From Monilinia fructicola (Eukaryota > Ascomycota > Leotiomycetes > Helotiales > Sclerotiniaceae): a DNA stretch of 64,000 bases. Below the pieces are notes generated by a model that saw only the letters and a program-made list of their open reading frames with translations, had not been told where the DNA came from and made no database searches. Both the position numbers and the translations under genes were made by a program. Positions within the stretch are counted from its first letter, which is position 1. The number at the start of each line of letters is the position of its first letter. This document shows positions 59,561 through 64,000 of the stretch, in pieces. The stretch covers positions 761,001 to 825,000 of the forward strand of contig VICG01000015.1 in assembly GCA_008692225.1 (NCBI GenBank), written 5' to 3'.

Positions 59561-62109
59561 ATTATCAATTCAATTATAGGCGTTGGTCAAAAGCTATTAC
59601 GTATATTCCCAATGGAAAACTAATCCGACCAATGAAGCAATGTCACTCTTTGGCATTTATTCAAAAGATTATTCCACCCGCTGACTGGATAGTTGGGCCG
59701 AAGCAATCTCTATTCATATACAGTATACTTGTATACGTAGTAGGTCTCTATATACGAAGGTGTATCTACTACGTATTATACACCAATTCGATTTTGTGCG
59801 AGCAGAGCCTCTTTCCAGCTAACCCCTTCACCTAAGGTTAGTTCTATCCGAGAAACCGGTCGTATGCGTTTTGGCTATTCAGGAATAAGAAGCTGTCTCT
59901 ATGAACTTGGGTAAGGTTACTTTTGATCCTTCCGATACACGAATACTTCATTCTCTCATGAAGAAAGACATCATAGCAAATAGTGGTAAACTACTCGAAA
60001 AGGAGCTCGAACGTTCCCGATCTCTGGATCAATTTTGAATCGCACCGTATCCGTGCCATTTATGTTAGTTCTAGAACTAATAATGGTCACGATATCCAAG
60101 TCTCATGAGTTTGTGGGTCGCAATCGTCGAATCAAATTGAACTTCATGTTTTAACCACCACTCGTTCTCTGCATAGGTAGGTAGGTAGTATTCAGACGTC
60201 TGATTTGTCTCCGAGGCTCATCGGGCGATGGCACTCTTATTACAATCTTACAAACATGTAGGTGATATCGAATCTATAGTCAGCTTCTCGTACGTTTTGC
60301 TTTTCAACCTTCTTGTCCTTATTCAAGCCAATCGCCCTCGCTAAACAATACCCAAATCAAACAACATTACTCGAGTAGAACGCGGCCAACGCAGCCAACC
60401 CATCAACTTTCTCTCAACCTTACACAACCAAGGCTGATCAAAGGCATCAAAGTAATAAAGGCAATAGGTCTCAGATAACTTCCGTGGTTCACTTCCTCCT
60501 CCACCTTTACCTTTTACCACTCTGATAAATACACGCGATCCATCAGGAACAACAGCACTATGCCAACTTTTACACCCTTTCGCTACACAAAGCGTTCGGT
60601 AGGTCTTCCTGATTCATAATTTATCCCAGTGTCTGTCATGCAAGTAGCCATCCAAGATTCGCTATTGCCATCTTTTTTGCCGTTCTCCGAAGATGTTGTA
60701 CCATAGCATTGCATATATGTTCATACATTTTCATCTATCAAACAATATCCCTGGGCGATCAAGACTCTTATCCTGTTGCTTGACAATTAGATCCTTGGGC
60801 AAACATACGGAGTACATTTTCCATACTGGATGTGGCCGAGACCTTCCCAGTTCAAGTGGTGAGCTCACTTGATCATCATCTAGGCAATATCATCGGTGTG
60901 TTCAATAATATCGCACATTATCAAGCCGGAACCATATCACACCCTTCAATAGCGGAGGAAGTATCTTACCTGACCATTCCCTCGCGAGCACCAGCACTCA
61001 AATCGCGATTGCCAAATGCAACAACCCATTCCGTGAATCCAACCGCCGCACAACGCATATATGTACAGATGTAATATCTTTTTTCTCACATGCCCACCAA
61101 TCAAACTCGGAACCTTACAACATTCCAAGGTTTTCATGTACGGGTACAGTAAGTAAGGCGGATTTCCTTCACGACCGCCATTCAGCTCATACCAACCATG
61201 GCGTACGACCAAACAGCAATTGCAACAGATCCATCGGAGACATCGCATTGCATTATCCCACTTCCCTACACCGTGTATGATGCGTTCTGTGGCTTGACGA
61301 TCTTATACTCAGTTTTCCGGCCGTTCACAACCCTGCATCAAGTGCTCAAGCTATCCCTCTCCCTACAATTGTGCAGCTGTGTGTGGTCGTTTGCAATTCC
61401 ACCCACCAGTGACCCAACTCATCTCATAGAAACACATTCTTACACCCGTAACTTACATGTCAACTCACGTCGTGCCAGTCAGAAATAACAAACTGTTCAA
61501 CATGGGAACCTCGAGCGGGATCCTCGCATTACGAATCTTTCCTACAGTATACGATATCTAGATATACTGTACGTCTCGGGAAACTCCCAAGGTTCTTGTG
61601 ATCAAACATGTGCACTGGGGGGGGGGGGGGGAGGGGGGCGAGGTTCTAGAACACACACACACACACATTTATCGTGGAGATGGCCCGCAGGACCAGTAAT
61701 CCCCGTTACAGCACACTACCCACCAGACTGTCCGATATAGCGTCGAGCCTCATAACGACGGGCAATGCCATCGATCAGGCTAAGTCATGTTAGTATCTTG
61801 CCAAGTACTTTCTTATCGAAGACCTCTCTCATACAACGTGCACGGGTATTCATATTCGTCCCATCTTACTCGAATCAATTATTTCAAACAGCACTCAAGT
61901 GGGCGGGAATGTTGCACCGCAAATCTCTCATTCTAGAGTATCACATCTCGTGTTTTCTTTGGGATCATTGATATCTACATATATCACTCTGCCGATAGAG
62001 TCAATGATCAATGTTACTTTGTCTGTTCCCTTTCTTAACGTCGAGGAATTGTCCTGGTCTTTCATGCATCGGGTTTACGCCCATACAATAGGACCATCAA
62101 CAAAGTCCA
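59561..62109. other. intergenic, nothing recognised
   Basis: Composition returns to normal. Short open frames (59632-59835, 60832-61074, 61198-61488, 61765-61971) have no motif. A run of about 12 G followed by GAGGGGGG lies near 61616-61637, then (CA)n. Confidence 0.4.
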
Positions 62110-62117
62110 AATATATC
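62110..62117 (+). promoter_or_regulatory. TATA-like element of the 5S rRNA gene
   Basis: ATATATCC centred about 28 bases before the 5S start, the position of the upstream TATA box required for 5S transcription in Neurospora. Assignment by position and sequence only. Confidence 0.6.
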
Positions 62118-62140
62118 CGCAGATACTGGTTCAACCTGTC

Positions 62141-62259
62141 ACATACGACCATAGACTGAAGAGAATTGGGCATCCCGTCCGCTCTGCCATACACAAGCTT
62201 CAGATCGGTGGATTAGTAGTTGGGTGGGTGACCACCAGCGAATCCCTACTGTTGTATGT
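62141..62259 (+). rRNA. 5S ribosomal RNA, divergent dispersed copy
   Basis: A 119-nt gene starting ACATACGACCATAGACTGAA and ending GTTGTATGT; the two ends pair as helix I. The conserved core GTCCGCTC, and AGTAGTTGGGTGGGTGACCA followed by CCAGCGAATCCC, match fungal 5S including the internal Pol III promoter. Helix II also pairs (GACTGAAG with CTTCAG..TC). The 5' half differs from the fungal consensus I remember (GGGTGTGG-type), but with compensating changes, so it may be a functional variant. It stands alone, outside any rDNA repeat. Confidence 0.9.
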
Positions 62260-62265
62260 TTTTTT
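62259..62265 (+). terminator. Pol III T-run terminator of the 5S gene
   Basis: Seven T directly at the 3' end of the 5S gene. Confidence 0.85.
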
Positions 62266-64000
62266 GCCATCATTTTGTTCTTCTCTCCCTCGACTCCCAC
62301 CCGTTGTATGTTTTTGCATTTTTGCCCACGTCGAGAACGAAGCAGAAGACGCATCGCCACCACAGAGGGTGGATTAAACCCAGAATCAATCAATCATCTC
62401 ACTCTCACTTCCAACCCTCTTCCAACCAACATCGCAAAGCCCCATCATTTTGCACACACGCCCGGCCGGCCACCTGAACAGACTGCTTCGTGGATGAATC
62501 GTGACCTACGCAGAATATACGGAGTAGAGCATTTTAATTTTAGACTCTTCCTCCACCATTCCTCATACCCCACGCCCCCGGGATAAGGTTAAGCACCCGG
62601 ACCACCTGCATCTCTTCTTTCTACATGGATGGATAGCATGGATAACTATTGTATGTGTATGTATATAGTATGATACATATAGTACAATACACAATCATAT
62701 AAACCTCATACAAACCCACCCCAAGAACCACAACAACCAATCCACCCTCCCCACCATCAAACCACACACAGTAGAATCCATCCTCGGCGCGCGAGAAACG
62801 GAAACGAAAACGAAAACGCATGCGAAAACGGACATGCATGACCGCGCTCCGTTCCGTCGTTCTCAGCGCCCCCCTTCTGCATGCTTGGGTGCGCGTGCGT
62901 GGGTAGGTACTTGCTGCTCTGTGAAGAGTGAGGGTGGGAAAGCTTCGTCTTTGCGCATCCTTCTTGGGTTGGGGGATGGCTTTTGTTTTTGCGATTGCTT
63001 TTTGGTCTTCTTCTATTATTTGATTTGATTTGATTTGAGTTGATGCGAGTCACTGATCTCACTCATCATCCATCGTTTTGTCACTTGGGATTTCATACTT
63101 AGGACCGTGGGCGCTTGGGACCGCGGCGCTTGTTTTGCGTCATTCTTTTCTTCTCGGGAGGATGTTCGCTGGGGTGCTGGGGCTGGGGCTGGTTTCTCTC
63201 TTGCGTTCTTGGTCGGTGGGATTTCGTTGTGGTGGCTGGCTAGGCGTTTTGGTTTGGGGCTTTGGGCTTTGGCGGATGGCTTTGCTTGAGTTTCTAGGGC
63301 TCTTTGGGGTGGTGGTGTTTGGGTAGGTGGGGGGGTGGGTAGGTACTCATTTCATCCAAAGTCTCATCCTCGACTCGATCGATCTGTGTTTTGTGGGAGA
63401 GGGGGAAGAACCAGGGCTTTGTGCTGGTGTTCGTGTGAGTTGCGAGCTTCCATTCATCCTGATCATTCTCTCGATTTCGCTTTCCCTTTTCCTTTTCCTT
63501 TCGCTTTCGATATCTAATTAGTGTCACGCGAGTCGGGATCGGAATTGGGGTGGCCGCCATCCATCCATCCATCCATCCATCCATCCATCCATTCCCCGGA
63601 TATCTATCCCTCTATCTACACCAGAATTTCGAGATACATGCATGCATGCTGTCTCTTCTGTTTTGTTTTGTTTCGTGTGTCGTGTTTCATGTTGCTTGTT
63701 TCTTCCCATGATGGAACTTCTGGTTCAACGCGAAATGTGCCGCTCGTGAAATATGCTCCCCGTCCCTCTTCTGAGACATCGGAAGGCGGAAATTGGAATG
63801 TGGGTATGGGATTCGGTTGGGTTTGTTGGGAGCTTTGAGGATGGGTGGGGAGGGGAGGGGTGAGATGGAAGAAAGATTGGGATTGGGATTGGGGAAGGAG
63901 AAAGCTGGTGAAAAGTGAATGATGGAGTAGGAAATGCGGAATGAGAAAGGGGGGTGCTGATGTTGATCTTGACCGTGACCGTTGATCTTGATGTTAGTAC
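62266..64000. other. right end, nothing recognised
   Basis: Short overlapping frames on both strands are biased by CT-rich, GGGCTTTGG-type and (ATCC)n sequence. (ATCC)n lies at about 63558-63592. Plus-strand pieces near 63078-63330 and 63521-63838 have no recognised domain. Could be the long 5' leader of a gene beyond the window. Confidence 0.35.

Noticed and set aside
61616..61637. Poly-G run as a regulatory site
   Set aside because: Long homopolymer with an adjacent (CA)n run and no nearby gene; likely simple repeat or assembly noise.

Overview
This is nuclear DNA from a filamentous ascomycete. Short GT-AG introns (about 45-175 nt, often with a CTAAC/CTAAT-like branch site), a SAT4-family seven-helix membrane protein, a small secreted CBM1 protein, a HET-domain relic, a NACHT/ankyrin relic, a dispersed 5S rRNA gene and AT-rich blocks that look RIP-altered all point to Pezizomycotina. 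By feel it is Leotiomycete-like (Botrytis/Sclerotinia type), but that is an impression and not a measurement.

Layout. 1-5.5 kb: an AT-rich left end, a Tos4-like FHA protein (+), a G-quadruplex-prone and microsatellite-rich spacer, and a small unrecognised protein (+). 5.5-12.6 kb: gene-poor, holding a decayed HET-domain gene and other degenerate fragments on the minus strand. 12.6-18 kb: a secreted CBM1 protein (+), an intron-bearing tRNA (+, best read as tRNA-His) and a flavin-containing monooxygenase (-) whose frame is broken by a 7-bp tandem duplication. 18.2-22 kb: a TIR element (MITE) and AT-rich palindromic DNA. 22-30.4 kb: EMC6 (-), a TPR-like protein (-), an AlaX-like tRNA-editing relic (+) and an intact five-exon SAT4-family membrane protein (-). 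30.4-34.5 kb: mostly non-coding, ending in pentamer repeats. 34.5-40.3 kb: a vezatin-type protein and the APC2 subunit of the anaphase-promoting complex, both +. 41.9-45.4 kb: a decayed NACHT-ankyrin gene (-). 46.3-49.1 kb: a DEAH-box RNA helicase (-). 49.5-51.6 kb: AT-rich DNA with a second copy of the same MITE and a long (AAAATAAC)/(AAAATAAT) tract. 53.8-56.1 kb: a RING-finger protein (-). 57.9-59.6 kb: long TTTA and TAA arrays in AT-rich DNA. 62.1 kb: a 5S rRNA gene.

There is no operon-like logic. Housekeeping genes (APC2, EMC6, DEAH helicase, FHA protein, vezatin) are interspersed with fast-evolving allorecognition or NLR-like relics and repeats. The strongest global oddity is that nearly every conserved gene is interrupted by 1-2 nt frame changes at short homopolymers or dinucleotide repeats, while the conserved reading resumes in another frame. 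The simplest reading is uncorrected indel errors in the assembly; real gene decay is the alternative. CDS spans below therefore run from start to stop across such breaks, with each break noted.
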